Source of the DNA: Fulvivirga maritima
Lineage (GTDB): Bacteria; Bacteroidota; Bacteroidia; Cytophagales; Cyclobacteriaceae
Assembly: GCF_021389955.1 (NCBI RefSeq)
Contig: NZ_CP089980.1
Location: 1,549,501 to 1,613,500, forward strand
Reading direction: 5' to 3'
DNA length: 64,000 nt
The translations under genes and the position numbers were made by a program. Each line of letters opens with the position of its first letter. Position 1 is the first letter of the stretch. The notes below the pieces were generated by a model. The model made no database searches. It saw only the letters and a program-made list of their open reading frames with translations, and was not told the DNA's origin. Positions 16,664 through 25,142 of this stretch are shown one piece after another.

Positions 16664-17226
16664 AACATATACTCCCATAGATTATGAACTGATTGCCACC
16701 AAAATTTTAAGATAGTAATGGGTGAGCGTGTAAAGTAAAATGTGAAGAAGAATGATCTCATTACTATTAATGGTGGCGTTCATAATCATATATGTTTCTA
16801 AGAAGATAGTAAGTGATAAATGAAATTTTTAACAGGTCTGCTGTAAAAGAGTAAGTACAGATCAAAACTAAAGAGGAAAGAGCAAGGTAGTGGTGATTTA
16901 GAAAAGTAGTGGCTCGAAACGATTTGAGGAGATGGAATTAGTGGAGATCAAGAGGTTGAGAAAGTAGGGTTGAACACAGCAGATTCTGTTAAGAAATTGG
17001 CCATGGGCAGTGCATAAGAAGAGGAGAAAAGGTTCAGTAGTTAGCTGTAAGAGTATTTTACAGTGTGAGGTAGCAATGGTAGTAGGAAGTAACCACTGAA
17101 CTTAACTGAGGGGAAGAAAGCACTGCCCATAGTGGCCTTTTCAAATAAAAAGATGTGATGATGAGTTAAGATTGATATGTGTAGAATGGTAAGAAGCCCG
17201 GTTTCGAGTGTCGGGCTTCTTTATTT
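16664..17226 (+). ncRNA. candidate structured non-coding RNA with three rod-like domains
   Basis: No ORF of note occurs here, but three consecutive long-range stems do. Unit A: 16664-16671/16789-16796 (8 bp), 16680-16689/16778-16787 (10 bp), 16695-16701/16771-16777 (7 bp), 16712-16720/16759-16767 (9 bp), all perfect. Unit B: 16830-16835/16986-16991 (6 bp) and 16837-16844/16976-16983 (8 bp). Unit C: 16999-17003/17133-17137 and 17004-17013/17120-17129 (15 bp), then 17032-17038/17095-17101 (7 bp) and hairpin 17045-17050/17058-17063. Unpaired parts are purine-rich and poor in C. A terminator oriented for the plus strand ends the interval although no plus-strand gene precedes it. I cannot match it to RNase P, tmRNA, SRP or a confident 6S RNA. 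No convincing promoter box was found. Confidence 0.55.
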
Positions 17227-17230
17227 TATT
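17191..17230 (+). terminator. rho-independent terminator of the RNA candidate
   Basis: Perfect 10-bp stem AAGAAGCCCG/CGGGCTTCTT (17191-17200/17213-17222 region) followed on the plus strand by ATTTTATT. On the minus strand the sequence after the stem is not T-rich, so it mainly stops plus-strand transcription. The stop codon of the minus-strand DUF2911 gene overlaps its edge. Confidence 0.8.
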
Positions 17231-17769
17231 GAAAAAGGAACTACAATTAATGTATTTTCCCACATCATGATCATTTCTACCTCATCTCCCATAGTTTCTA
17301 AAGCTATGGTAAACTGATTAAACACATTAGAAGTATAGATAGGCTTCACTTGCAGCACTAAAGCATCTTTTTCTGGATCTCTATTGGCAGATTGAGAAAA
17401 TACATCGATACCCCACTGACCTGTTTCCTTATTAAACATCACCTGCCAGTAGTCTTTGCCGGGCACAGTAAAAACAGAATAAGAACCAGCTTTTAGTTCT
17501 TTTCCATTGATTTTTAAATCCTGATTTATAGTTAGAACAGTGGCTTCATTAGCACCGGTTCTCCAAACTTTACCGTAGGGAACCAGTTCTCCAAAAATAA
17601 CTCTATCCTTTATGAATGGCCTGCTGTATTTCACTTCCATAGTCACGCTATCACTCTCATAAGTAACAGTGTCTTGCGGACTGAAAGATTTTGTGTAAAT
17701 CCTAAAAACAACTAGAAATATGGCAATGATAGCCACTATGCTACCAACAAAAACAATTAGGTTCTTCAT
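17221..17769 (-). CDS. DUF2911 domain protein, membrane-anchored
   Basis: A 182-residue protein with an N-terminal transmembrane anchor (LIVFVGSIVAIIAIFLVVF) and a periplasmic DUF2911 domain, recognisable by YSRPFIKDRVIFGELVPYG, VWRTGANEAT and the KAGSYSVFTVPG segment. DUF2911 is widespread in Bacteroidota; function is unknown. It lies 18 bp downstream of the MORN/YwqK gene on the same strand and is probably cotranscribed with it. Confidence 0.85.
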   Translation of the reverse strand: MKNLIVFVGSIVAIIAIFLVVFRIYTKSFSPQDTVTYESDSVTMEVKYSRPFIKDRVIFGELVPYGKVWRTGANEATVLTINQDLKINGKELKAGSYSVFTVPGKDYWQVMFNKETGQWGIDVFSQSANRDPEKDALVLQVKPIYTSNVFNQFTIALETMGDEVEMIMMWENTLIVVPFSIK

Positions 17770-17787
17770 TACCTGATTCCCATCCTT

Positions 17788-19197
17788 TTATTCATACGTC
17801 TGCGAGTCTTGCAATGAACCGTTTCTATAGTAGTATAGCCAGCGTCCGGTTTCCTCCCCCTCTTTATATTCTCCATATGATTGTCTATTCCCATTGTCAT
17901 AATAATAAGTCCATGTACCTGTTTTTAGGCCATTTTCAAATTGACCTTCTTCTGCCAGTTTTCCATTATGGTAATAGTACTTCCAGCTACCATCAGGCAA
18001 TCCATTTTTAAATTCGCACTCTATTTCCTTCTGTCCATCAATGTAATAATTGATTTTAAGGCCAGTGCCGTTCTTTAAATTTCCTGCCGAAAGGGTATCT
18101 CCGTATATGGTATAGTAGTCACTTACACTCATGAGCATACCGGAAACCCATTCTTCTTCCTGCATAAGTAAACCTGTAGTATGGAATATGCCCCACTTAC
18201 CATTTTCAAGACCCGCTTCAAAAGAACCTATGCTTTTGAGCTCTCCTTTATCATAATAAGTAAACCACTGGCCACTCTGCTCTCCGTTTAAATAATGTCC
18301 CTCTTCCAACAAGTAACCTTTTTCATTAAAAAATCTCCAATTTCCTTCTTTTAGTCCATATTCATATACTCCCTGTATCTCAGGCTTGCCATTTTCAAAG
18401 AAGGTAAGGTATACGCTGTCCTGCAATCCATACTTATAAAAACTGAGCGATTTCAAATCTCCATCGAGATAATACTCTCTCCATTTTCCTTCTGGTTTGC
18501 CATTTTTAAAATGCTTTTCTGATAGCACCTGACCATTAACCGAATATTCTAACCATGTACTGTCTGGTGATCCCAGCTTATAATGTTCAACTGCCCTTAG
18601 CTGACCAAATTCATAAAACTCTTTCCAGGTGCCTACTTTTATACCATTACTATAGTCACCATCTACAGCAAGTTTGCCATATTCATTATATAGCTTCCAA
18701 TCCCCATCGGTAGTGTCATTAGCATATTCGGCTTCGAGCATAAGCGTACCATAGTAGTCAAACTCCCTGGTTACACCTTTTTTCTTGCCTTCTTCGTACT
18801 CTACCTTAGCCTTTACCTTTCCATTGGGGTGATAGCTGGTCCAGACACCAGATTTCAAACCATTCTCAAACTGCCCGGCTTCAACGGTAGTACCACGCTG
18901 ATCGTACTCCAAATAATCTTGAGGCTCACCATTTTCATATTTTACCTTGGCCATGATTCTGCCATTAGGGTATAAAATATTCCAAACGCCTTCCCGCTTA
19001 TCATTCTCAAATTTTCCTTCTTCAATTTTTACATTATCCTTATTGAAAAATTGCCACTTGCCGGTTTTCTTGCCCTCCACAATATCTCCTATGGCATATA
19101 CGGAGCTGTCCTGAGTAAAAAGTGTTGTTTTCTGAGCAAAGGCAGGTATGAAAATAATGCTCAAGCCAAATGCTATAAGTATATTCTTTAGTTTCAT
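17788..19197 (-). CDS. secreted MORN-variant (YwqK-like) repeat protein
   Basis: A 469-residue exported protein with signal peptide (IAFGLSIIFIPAFAQ) and about 17 tandem MORN-2/YwqK repeats of roughly 23 residues, each with a core like G-x-W-x-Y-x-x-N/D-G and E-G-x-Y/F-x-N-G. Such repeats form an elongated beta sheet. Database names call this family a toxin-antitoxin YwqK protein, but nothing here suggests a toxin partner. A periplasmic or surface structural role is more likely. It probably heads a two-gene operon with the DUF2911 gene. Confidence 0.85.
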   Translation of the reverse strand: MKLKNILIAFGLSIIFIPAFAQKTTLFTQDSSVYAIGDIVEGKKTGKWQFFNKDNVKIEEGKFENDKREGVWNILYPNGRIMAKVKYENGEPQDYLEYDQRGTTVEAGQFENGLKSGVWTSYHPNGKVKAKVEYEEGKKKGVTREFDYYGTLMLEAEYANDTTDGDWKLYNEYGKLAVDGDYSNGIKVGTWKEFYEFGQLRAVEHYKLGSPDSTWLEYSVNGQVLSEKHFKNGKPEGKWREYYLDGDLKSLSFYKYGLQDSVYLTFFENGKPEIQGVYEYGLKEGNWRFFNEKGYLLEEGHYLNGEQSGQWFTYYDKGELKSIGSFEAGLENGKWGIFHTTGLLMQEEEWVSGMLMSVSDYYTIYGDTLSAGNLKNGTGLKINYYIDGQKEIECEFKNGLPDGSWKYYYHNGKLAEEGQFENGLKTGTWTYYYDNGNRQSYGEYKEGEETGRWLYYYRNGSLQDSQTYE

Positions 19198-19573
19198 TAG
19201 GTTTTAGTTAAGCTATAGGTCTTAATAACGCGTTTTGTTACTATTCTCCCCACAAATACCATACGATAGTTTTCAATATCGGATACGTTTTTGATCCATT
19301 ATCGTATTTCAGGGCTAATTTACTTGATATTTTTGGTCTGAATGAGAATTATCAATATCATATTTTGATAATCGGGTCTCCAAATCCTATTCAATTAGCA
19401 CGTTTAAAGCTCCTGATTAATATAATTATCATAAGCCTCTCATTGTTCAATATTGAACGCTCTTATGGGCTATGATCGTACAGAAACTCAAAATAAAATT
19501 GCCTTAAAAGCCCAATTAGGCATAAAAGGTTAATGGTACGCTCTTTGAATTAAGACTATGAAAGGGGAGCAAT
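19198..19573. other. 376-bp gene-free interval with palindromes
   Basis: Between divergent genes. It contains a perfect 14-bp palindrome GTTCAATATTGAAC (19445-19458), an ATACGATA/TATCGTAT inverted pair (about 19260-19307) and an ATTATCA/TGATAAT pair (about 19342-19368). No ORF, tRNA or terminator was seen. The palindromes may be operators for the flanking genes; this is a guess. Confidence 0.45.
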
Positions 19574-20083
19574 ATGTTTAAAAAAAATGCCATAATTACT
19601 ATTCGAAAATTCAAAAGCAACCTGCCATTTAGGTTGGCTGCCATTGTTCTACTGAGCCTGGGAGATCTATCTCTGCTATTAAATATAAGCCTTTGCAGAA
19701 GTAGCATGGCTCACATTTCTTTTAGCCTGGCGGCCATTTCATTTTTTATATCAGGCGTACTTATACAGATTATGCCAGAGCATGGTCACCGCAAAGAAAT
19801 GGGGATGAGAAAAATATTTGGAGCCAACATAAAAAGCCTCTTCGAATTACACTTTCTAGGCCACCTGCTAAACTCCTTTCTGGCTCTTATACTTTGCCTA
19901 ATTATTTATAACAATAAAAAATTCATAGAAGTACTTTCTGGTATACCTCATAGCTACATCCTGCATTACATAGACCTCGCTATTATTATGATTTTCTCAC
20001 TTATAATCAGCATATTAAGCAGTTTGATATACAGTTATATCGGGGCCAATGTAAACATCATGCGCTTACTGCGGAAGAGATAA
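19574..20083 (+). CDS. miniature FtsX-like permease domain protein
   Basis: A 169-residue membrane protein with about four spans. Residues from about 55 to the end align by eye with the C-terminal FtsX domain of MacB-type ABC permeases: KEMGMRKIFGANIKSL corresponds to the usual KEIGIRKVLGAS segment, and the end NIMRLLRKR corresponds to NPVxSLRxE. The N terminus also resembles the start of such permeases (MFKKNAIITIRKFKSN), so the protein looks like a full permease with the whole periplasmic domain and second FtsX domain deleted. No ATPase gene is nearby. It may be a remnant or a small partner subunit. Confidence 0.6.
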   Translation: MFKKNAIITIRKFKSNLPFRLAAIVLLSLGDLSLLLNISLCRSSMAHISFSLAAISFFISGVLIQIMPEHGHRKEMGMRKIFGANIKSLFELHFLGHLLNSFLALILCLIIYNNKKFIEVLSGIPHSYILHYIDLAIIMIFSLIISILSSLIYSYIGANVNIMRLLRKR

Positions 20084-20185
20084 TGATTAGAGCGGTTAGG
20101 TTTATTAAATAAACACAAAATGAACGGCAGGCATCATACATAACTGCTAAAAATTGCTTAAATTTTAGTAAGAACGCATAAGTGC

Positions 20186-21424
20186 ATGAAGACCTATACA
20201 ACAGCCATAATTTCACTATTTATTTATCTGGCTTGTCCTTCTTATGCGCAGCAGTTAGGCTTCAGCATTAGTAATAATAAAAAGAAAGTTGAAATACCGT
20301 TTGAAATCTATAATAACCTAATTATAGTGCCGGTAGTGCTTAATGATGAACTGCCTCTAAAATTTATTATTGACACGGGCGTAAGAACCAGCATACTCAC
20401 CGAAAAGGCATTTGGAGATATCATTAACCTTTCGTATTCAAAAAAATACACTATTTCAGGACTCGGCGGAGAGCAACTTATAGACGCTTACATCACTAAC
20501 AATGTATCTATAACCCTGCCCGGCGTAACAGGCCGAGGACATGCCTTGCTAGTGTTAGCAGAAGATTACCTGGAGCTAAGAAATTATCTGGGCACCGATG
20601 TACATGGCATATTAGGTTATGAGCTCTTTAGCCGCTTTGTGGTAAAAATCGATTATGATCGTAAAATAATGACTCTCACTACGCCAAAGCATTTTAAGCC
20701 TGGTAGAAAATATAGAGAAATACCCATGGACGTGCATGATACCAAGCCTTACATTACCGGCCGCATTATTTATGGGCCTAATGATGTGCACAGCGCCAGG
20801 CTTATGGTAGACTCGGGTGCCAGCCACGGATTAAGACTGGACCCCAATAGTGAAAGTGACATTTATATTCCTGAAAATAATATTAATGCCATATTAGGAA
20901 GAGGCCTCGGTGGTGTAATGAAAGGTAAGATAGCCCGGATACCTATGCTCCAGCTAGAAGATAAAATCTGCTGGGAAGATGTAATAACCAGCTTCCCTGA
21001 TGACCATGATTTTCTTGATAGCCTGAAAAGCTCCGGCACTAACAGAAATGGAAGTATAGGAGGCGAAATATTAACCAGGTTCATCACTGTTTTTGATTTT
21101 CCCGAAGAAAAACTGTTTCTCAAACCAAGCAAAGATTATAAAGATCGATTTTCTTATAATATGAGCGGGCTCACTGTAAAAGCAAAAGGCAGCTTGCTCA
21201 GTACTTTTGAAATAGTAGAAGTAAGAAAAAATTCATCTGGAGATTTGGCCGGCCTTAAGAAAGGTGACCTCATTCTGAAAATCAATGGCATGGATGCCGC
21301 TTCATTACACCTGAACGTCATTAATAGTATTTTGAACTCCAAAGAGAACAAAAAAATAAAGCTAGTTATTCAAAGAAGTAATGAAAAACTAGCCTTCAAA
21401 TTTCGTTTACACAGCCTTATTTAG
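20186..21424 (+). CDS. secreted retropepsin-like aspartic protease with PDZ domain
   Basis: A 412-residue exported protein (signal peptide to about residue 22). Two aspartic protease half-sites are visible: FIIDTGVRTSIL near residue 64 and LMVDSGASHGLRL near residue 210, so the catalytic fold forms within one chain. The first site reads DTGV rather than the common DTGA. A PDZ domain follows (about 325-400; SSGDLAGLKKGDLILKINGM). It probably cleaves or binds periplasmic peptides. Its 3' end overlaps the convergent receiver-like gene by 8 bp. Confidence 0.85.
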   Translation: MKTYTTAIISLFIYLACPSYAQQLGFSISNNKKKVEIPFEIYNNLIIVPVVLNDELPLKFIIDTGVRTSILTEKAFGDIINLSYSKKYTISGLGGEQLIDAYITNNVSITLPGVTGRGHALLVLAEDYLELRNYLGTDVHGILGYELFSRFVVKIDYDRKIMTLTTPKHFKPGRKYREIPMDVHDTKPYITGRIIYGPNDVHSARLMVDSGASHGLRLDPNSESDIYIPENNINAILGRGLGGVMKGKIARIPMLQLEDKICWEDVITSFPDDHDFLDSLKSSGTNRNGSIGGEILTRFITVFDFPEEKLFLKPSKDYKDRFSYNMSGLTVKAKGSLLSTFEIVEVRKNSSGDLAGLKKGDLILKINGMDAASLHLNVINSILNSKENKKIKLVIQRSNEKLAFKFRLHSLI

Positions 21425-21890
21425 AAAAGAATTGCGTTATTCTTGACTTCTCCTTTTTATACTGCTTATACAGATAAGCATGCATGCTCTTAAATTTAAT
21501 AGCATTCAAAATGGATCTTGATAATGACTCTGAGGTAATGCCATCTTTAAGAATATACTCTTGCGCATCAGCCAGGTAGGCTTCAGAATAATTTGAGTTT
21601 TTAATGATGGTAATAGGAATATGCCGAGTTTTCATACCTGAAGACAACCTTTTCACCAGGCTCTTCATATAACTCCTGTCAAAATTATCATCAATTAAAA
21701 TGCAGCTGGGGTTAGAATTAATAATCTTTTTATACAGCCCTTTAAGATTAAAGCCTATCTCTGCATGATAGGTTTTGTGCTTAATTTGCTTAAGTTTATC
21801 ATAGATGTGACCCAGCTCAATAGGATTATTACCTACTAAGAAGATATTCAAAGAGTCTCTTTTCTTATCCGGAGTTGTTAAGGCTTGCAT
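21417..21890 (-). CDS. receiver-like protein, degenerate response regulator
   Basis: A 157-residue protein with the size and secondary-structure pattern of a CheY-like receiver: a hydrophobic first strand IFLVGNN, the phospho-acceptor region SCILIDDNF and a final ITIIKN / EYILKDG segment with the conserved lysine. The usual acidic pair after strand 1 is missing (VGNN instead of DD), which suggests it is not phosphorylated in the normal way. A C-terminal helical tail (about 130-157) carries no recognised output domain. Partner kinase not visible. Confidence 0.6.
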   Translation of the reverse strand: MQALTTPDKKRDSLNIFLVGNNPIELGHIYDKLKQIKHKTYHAEIGFNLKGLYKKIINSNPSCILIDDNFDRSYMKSLVKRLSSGMKTRHIPITIIKNSNYSEAYLADAQEYILKDGITSESLSRSILNAIKFKSMHAYLYKQYKKEKSRITQFFSK

Positions 21891-21990
21891 AGATTGTGAT
21901 GTTTCAAATGGTTAACGGATAATCGAATAATTTGTTAATGACTAAAAGCTCATTTTTATTACACCGTACTGATCTAACTAAAATCTGGTT

Positions 21991-23100
21991 TTGAGACAAA
22001 TAATCATTATAGGTGGCGGGTTATCAGGGTTGATTTGCTCTATGGATTTACAAAATTCCGGCTTCCAAACCTTAGTAATAGAGAAAAAAAATTATCCGTT
22101 TCACCGAGTTTGTGGAGAATATATTTCTAATGAAGTCAGGCCATTTTTAAGCACTCTGGGCATACACCCTGAGGAACTGGGAGCCGCCACATTCAATCAT
22201 TTTCAACTTAGCTCTATTACTGGTAAAGAATTAAGACTCCCTCTGGATTTGGGAGGTTTCGGTATAAGCCGTTTCTCTTTAGATCAATATTTTTATGAGA
22301 AAGCCCAAGCAGCCGGTGTCACTTTCATCACCGGCAAAAAGGTGCAGAATGTACAATACCTTCAAGATCATTTTGAAGTAGAATTACAAGGCGGAGCCAT
22401 TGAAAAAGGCCAATTTGTGATAGGAGCCTATGGCAAGCGCTCAAAGCTTGACCAAGTAATGAAGAGACCGTTTTTCAGCAAAAGATCTCCTTACATGGGA
22501 GTGAAATATCACATTAAATACCCGGATCAACCTGCTGATCTGATTTCATTACATAATTTTAAAGATGGCTATTGTGGTATAAACAAAGTAGAAGGCAATG
22601 CTTATAACCTATGCTACCTCACCGCTCGCAGCAATTTAAAAACTACCATTTCGGAAATGGAGGAAAACACATTATACGCCAATCCATTTCTTAGAGAAAT
22701 TTTCACTTCAGCCGAATTTGTATTTGAAAAGCCATTGGTTATCAATGAAATATCTTTTGAAACCAAAGAACCGGTTACTAACCACATGCTTATGTGCGGA
22801 GATGCGGCTGGTATGATTACCCCGCTATGTGGCAATGGCATGGCTATGGCTATACATTCGGCAAAAATCCTTAGTGAGGTCATTATCAAATATGCTCTCG
22901 AAAAAGATGCACAACTCATTCTTGAAAAAGCCTATACTAAAGCATGGAATCAGTTATTTAAAAACAGACTTTGGAAAGGCCGACAAATACAAAAATTATT
23001 CGGCCACACTTGGGCTTCAGAATTGAGTGTAGACCTGGCGAATAAAGTACCGGCCATTGGCAATTTCATAATGAAGCAAACGCATGGCGATGTATTTTAA
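21991..23100 (+). CDS. FAD-dependent oxidoreductase, geranylgeranyl-reductase-like
   Basis: Group A flavoprotein of 369 residues starting at TTG 21991, right before the dinucleotide-binding motif IIGGGLSGLICSMDL. Further FAD motifs are RVCGEYISNE and the second site MLCGDAAGMITPLCGNGMAM. This places it in the squalene-monooxygenase/geranylgeranyl reductase superfamily. It lies beside a UbiA prenyltransferase and a type III polyketide synthase, so it probably oxidises or reduces the polyketide or its prenyl chain. It ends overlapping the convergent UbiA gene by 4 bp. Confidence 0.82.
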   Translation: MRQIIIIGGGLSGLICSMDLQNSGFQTLVIEKKNYPFHRVCGEYISNEVRPFLSTLGIHPEELGAATFNHFQLSSITGKELRLPLDLGGFGISRFSLDQYFYEKAQAAGVTFITGKKVQNVQYLQDHFEVELQGGAIEKGQFVIGAYGKRSKLDQVMKRPFFSKRSPYMGVKYHIKYPDQPADLISLHNFKDGYCGINKVEGNAYNLCYLTARSNLKTTISEMEENTLYANPFLREIFTSAEFVFEKPLVINEISFETKEPVTNHMLMCGDAAGMITPLCGNGMAMAIHSAKILSEVIIKYALEKDAQLILEKAYTKAWNQLFKNRLWKGRQIQKLFGHTWASELSVDLANKVPAIGNFIMKQTHGDVF

Positions 23101-23993
23101 AACCCTTTAATAGCCTGTAAAATCTGAGTTCTATCTATAAAAAAATAGATAAAAAAGGCACTAAGACATATCGCTGATATCATATTAAGCCACATGGTAT
23201 GTTTATAGTCAGCCTTAGCACTATCTTGATGAACTCGCAAGTACCAAAAGGCAAAGTACATCACTACAGGAAACATACTGCCCACAAAAATCCAGGCATA
23301 TTTAATTTGCTGATACTCCATAAAATAAAACACAAAAGCAGCTACGGCCACGGAAAAAGCGGCGGCAGTAAAATAAAAAGTGCCCTTGATACCCAATTTC
23401 AAACTAAGCGTATTATCTCCCCGTTTAGCATCCTCCTCATGTTGGTAAATCTGAGTCATAGGGTAGGAGCCCCATAAAATCAGAGAGCTCAAGATGGCCG
23501 GAATAACCACCTGAGGCAATAAAAACACATTAAAGCCAAAACCATTAAGCCCCATATATGCCATAACTAAGGTAAAAGCCCCCTGAAATAAACCCGCGAT
23601 GAACCAGCTAAGCAATGGATATTTTTTAAGACGGATAGAAGGATGACTATAAGCTTTCGACACCAAACCATATACGAATAACATGATAGCCAATGGCCAA
23701 CTGATGTAAAGCCCCAACAAAATGGCGATGATATCAAAAACTAATGCCAGGTAATAAAGCCCTTTAGAAACCTTCGGTGGATTTTTAAGTCCTCCAATGC
23801 TCTTCTCATCCTTATCAAAATAGCTATTATAACCATTGCTGGCAGGGTATAGAAAAAAATGTAAAGAAAGAAAAACAATGAGGAGGTTACTTTCCTTAAT
23901 ATTTGGTGAAATACTGAGAGCAAATAGAAAAACAGGCAGAAGAAAAAAAGAAAATGGTATTCTTAAGTGCAGCCAGGAAGATTTCTTAAACAT
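23097..23993 (-). CDS. UbiA-family prenyltransferase
   Basis: Integral membrane enzyme with about nine hydrophobic spans that attaches a prenyl chain to an aromatic acceptor. The first Asp-rich motif is NGYNSYFDKDEKSIGG and the second is HEEDAKRGDNTL, both fitting the UbiA diphosphate-Mg sites. I prefer the ATG at 23993 (MFKKSSWLHLRIPFSF, 298 residues) over a TTG at 24014. It is divergent from the type III PKS gene with a 50-bp shared promoter region. The neighbourhood suggests the acceptor is the polyketide made by the PKS (inference). Confidence 0.88.
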   Translation of the reverse strand: MFKKSSWLHLRIPFSFFLLPVFLFALSISPNIKESNLLIVFLSLHFFLYPASNGYNSYFDKDEKSIGGLKNPPKVSKGLYYLALVFDIIAILLGLYISWPLAIMLFVYGLVSKAYSHPSIRLKKYPLLSWFIAGLFQGAFTLVMAYMGLNGFGFNVFLLPQVVIPAILSSLILWGSYPMTQIYQHEEDAKRGDNTLSLKLGIKGTFYFTAAAFSVAVAAFVFYFMEYQQIKYAWIFVGSMFPVVMYFAFWYLRVHQDSAKADYKHTMWLNMISAICLSAFFIYFFIDRTQILQAIKGF

Positions 23994-24043
23994 AAAAAAA
24001 TTAGTTTTCTCCAAGATATTGATTTTTTAGTATTATTGAATGA

Positions 24044-25132
24044 ATGAACGTATACATTACTGCCACAGGCACCGCCAATCCTAAATACAAAATACCACAG
24101 GCTGAGGTTTGGGAATTTATGTCCAAAGCTCACCAAATGAATGAAACTGAAAGCCGGCAGCTACAAATGCTTTATCGGGCTACAGGCATACAAAACAGGT
24201 ATTCGGTTATTCAGGATTATGCCGCTCAAAATGTAAGAAATTTTTACCCGGACACCGATGATCTGGAACCTTTTCCTACTACAGAAAGCCGATCTCACTT
24301 ATTTCAGAGAGAGGCAAAAAAGCTCGGGGCAGAAGCCGCCGAAAAAGCACTTGCAGGAATAAAAAGAGAAGAAATAACCCATCTTATTACCGTAAGCTGC
24401 ACAGGCATGTATGCTCCGGGTATTGATATAGAGCTAATTGATCAACTGGGATTAAATAGCACGGTAGAAAGAACAGGCATTAACTTTATGGGTTGCTATG
24501 CGGCCTTTAACGCTATAAAAGCAGGCCGTTCTATTTGTCTGGCTCAGCCAGAAGCTAAGGTGCTTATTATTTGCGTGGAACTCTGCAGTATTCATTTTCA
24601 AAAAGAAAAGATTGAAGACTACCTGCTGGCCAATGCCATTTTCGGAGATGGAGCCGCAGCTTTAATAATGGAGGGAAAACCTTCAAACAAACCTGCCTTG
24701 CAAGCTATGGCTTTTCACTGTGACCTTAACCCTGGGGGCAAAAAAGATATGGCCTGGCGCATTGGTAATTATGGTTTTGAAATGCGCTTATCATCTTACA
24801 TCCCTTCTCTGATAGAGAAAGATATTCTGCTTTTAACTAATCGATTAAAGCAAAAATTAAGCATTGAAACTTTTCAATATTATGCTATTCATCCGGGAGG
24901 AAAGAAAATACTTGAAGTGATAGAAAACCAACTGGCTATAAGCAGAGATGATAATCGCTTTGCCTATCAGATTTTGAAACAGTATGGCAATATGTCATCT
25001 GCCACAATCATTTTTGTGCTTCATGAGATAATGAAAAACCTAACGGCCGACGATAATAATAAAAAGCTACTGTCCTTGGCTTTTGGCCCTGGCCTTACGC
25101 TTGAAAGCATGATTTTAAATATCATCAGTTAA
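24044..25132 (+). CDS. type III polyketide synthase
   Basis: Chalcone-synthase-like homodimeric enzyme that extends an acyl-CoA starter with malonyl-CoA and cyclises the chain. The catalytic triad is C151 (FMGCYAAFNA), H283 (AIHPGGKK) and N316 (YGNMSSA). The 362-residue length is normal for bacterial members. The next gene, a methyltransferase, follows after 10 bp, so both form an operon. Products of related enzymes include alkylpyrones, resorcinols and acylphloroglucinols; the exact product cannot be read from sequence. Confidence 0.93.
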   Translation: MNVYITATGTANPKYKIPQAEVWEFMSKAHQMNETESRQLQMLYRATGIQNRYSVIQDYAAQNVRNFYPDTDDLEPFPTTESRSHLFQREAKKLGAEAAEKALAGIKREEITHLITVSCTGMYAPGIDIELIDQLGLNSTVERTGINFMGCYAAFNAIKAGRSICLAQPEAKVLIICVELCSIHFQKEKIEDYLLANAIFGDGAAALIMEGKPSNKPALQAMAFHCDLNPGGKKDMAWRIGNYGFEMRLSSYIPSLIEKDILLLTNRLKQKLSIETFQYYAIHPGGKKILEVIENQLAISRDDNRFAYQILKQYGNMSSATIIFVLHEIMKNLTADDNNKKLLSLAFGPGLTLESMILNIIS

Positions 25133-25142
25133 CAGAACTTAT

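Noticed and set aside
16664-17226. 6S RNA, RNase P RNA or tmRNA
   Set aside because: The conserved RNase P and tmRNA segments are absent, and the length with three separate rods is not that of a single 6S hairpin. A 6S-like reading of unit C alone remains possible.
17788-19197. Toxin-antitoxin antitoxin, as the YwqK family name suggests
   Set aside because: No toxin partner nearby, and the protein is exported and made only of MORN-like repeats.
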